This document shows positions 63,560 to 64,000 of a stretch of 64,000 nt of DNA, in pieces. The DNA is from Pontibacter lucknowensis (GTDB lineage: Bacteria > Bacteroidota > Bacteroidia > Cytophagales > Hymenobacteraceae), in contig NZ_FTNM01000007.1 of the NCBI RefSeq assembly GCF_900156415.1, forward strand, positions 1 to 64,000, given 5' to 3'. The translations under genes were made by a program, and so were the position numbers. Within the stretch, counting starts at the first letter, position 1. Every line of letters starts with the position of its first letter. The notes beneath the pieces were generated by a model, which worked only from the letters and a program-made list of their open reading frames with translations, had not been told where the DNA came from and did not search any database.

Positions 63560-64000
63560 CTACTTGAGTTGACGCAGGTATAGCTGGATGGTGTTCTCCA
63601 GCCCGAAGTATAGCGCGTCACAGATGAGCGCATGCCCGATGCTTACTTCCAACAGGCCAGGCAGTGTGTCCTTCAGGTACTTCAGGTTGTCAAGGTCAAG
63701 GTCGTGGCCGGCATTGAGGCCAATGCCGAAATCCTGCGCTCTCCGGGCTGCTACCAGGTATGACCGTATCGCTTCTTCAGGGCTGGTCGGGTACCCTTTG
63801 GCATAGGCTTCCGTGTATAACTCAACCCGATCAGTGCCTACCAGGGAGGCGCCTTCGATCATGCGTACATCCGGGTCCACGAAAATAGAAGTGCGTATAC
63901 CTAGCTCCTTCAGCTCACCGATCACATCTGTCAGGAAGTCCTTGTGCGTGAGTGTATCCCAACCGGCGTTGGAAGTGATAGCGTCAGGTGCATCCGGCAC
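63560..64000 (-). CDS. pdxJ: Pyridoxine 5'-phosphate synthase, C-terminal part (cut by window edge)
   Basis: Final enzyme of de novo vitamin B6 synthesis in the DXP-dependent route, condensing 3-amino-1-hydroxyacetone 1-phosphate with deoxyxylulose 5-phosphate. Only the last 146 residues are in the window. Marks are DAITSNAGWD (start of the visible part), IRTSIFVDPD, ELYTEAYA, LNAGHDLDLDNL and EVSIGHALI. The N-terminal third lies beyond position 64000. First gene of the pdxJ-mnmH-selD cluster as far as visible. Confidence 0.95.
   Translation of the reverse strand: MPDAPDAITSNAGWDTLTHKDFLTDVIGELKELGIRTSIFVDPDVRMIEGASLVGTDRVELYTEAYAKGYPTSPEEAIRSYLVAARRAQDFGIGLNAGHDLDLDNLKYLKDTLPGLLEVSIGHALICDALYFGLENTIQLYLRQLK

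Overview
The window is a chromosomal segment of a Bacteroidota bacterium, most likely Cytophagales/Hymenobacteraceae and Pontibacter-like (inferred). Signs are a SusC/SusD pair, a CarboxypepD-TonB receptor with two DUF4249 lipoproteins, DUF5686, DUF4834 and DUF4230 proteins, a MurF-Alr fusion, a carbamoyl-phosphate synthase large subunit that stops before the allosteric domain, and promoters of the Bacteroidota TTTG-N18-21-TAnnTTTG type. Several of these promoters fix start codons. Genes lie on both strands, separated by many hairpin terminators. I saw no prophage, intact insertion sequence, CRISPR array, rRNA or tRNA.

Layout. 0.4-6.1 kb (minus): aspartase, an RNase D-like exonuclease, a small acidic lipoprotein, an M28 peptidase lipoprotein and a Vsr-type endonuclease. 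6.3-12.4 kb (plus): the 2-oxoglutarate dehydrogenase complex, sucA, a two-lipoyl-domain sucB and lpd, with a long palindromic element between sucB and lpd. 12.5-14.2 kb: small membrane, pentapeptide-like and unrecognised proteins. 14.5-19.2 kb: a MacAB/Lol-like ABC export operon with one ATPase, two paralogous permeases and a membrane fusion protein. 19.3-30.5 kb: accessory genes (CHRD, GNAT, PAP2, zinc-dependent phospholipase C-like, HTTM, a lipoprotein made of 33 four-residue repeats, PlsC-like acyltransferase, XRE regulator). 30.6-46.8 kb: carB, DUF4834, YfhO (preceded by a MITE-like element), a PLP-dependent desulfhydrase/deaminase, DUF4230, recX, two EamA transporters, DUF5686 and murF-alr. 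47.0-49.5 kb: feoAB iron(II) uptake. 49.5-50.4 kb: gene-poor, with a probable gene remnant. 50.4-59.8 kb: two outer-membrane uptake modules, SusCD and TonB receptor plus two DUF4249. 59.8-64 kb (minus): RsmI-like methyltransferase, alpha/beta hydrolase, then a tightly packed pdxJ-mnmH-selD operon for vitamin B6 synthesis and selenouridine tRNA modification.

The strongest signal not explained by genes is an octamer, AGGTATAG (reverse complement CTATACCT). It recurs roughly once per 1-1.5 kb on both strands, in genes and between them, against about two copies expected by chance. In the plus-strand genes where I checked the frame it is read as GGT-ATA (Gly-Ile). Its density resembles DNA-uptake or highly iterated signal sequences. 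I know of no description of it and treat it as the best candidate for an undescribed system. Other unusual structures are two REP-like hairpin elements sharing a CCAGAG loop, a 163-bp MITE-like element, a 29-bp inverted repeat between the two ABC permeases, and the repeat-built lipoprotein.
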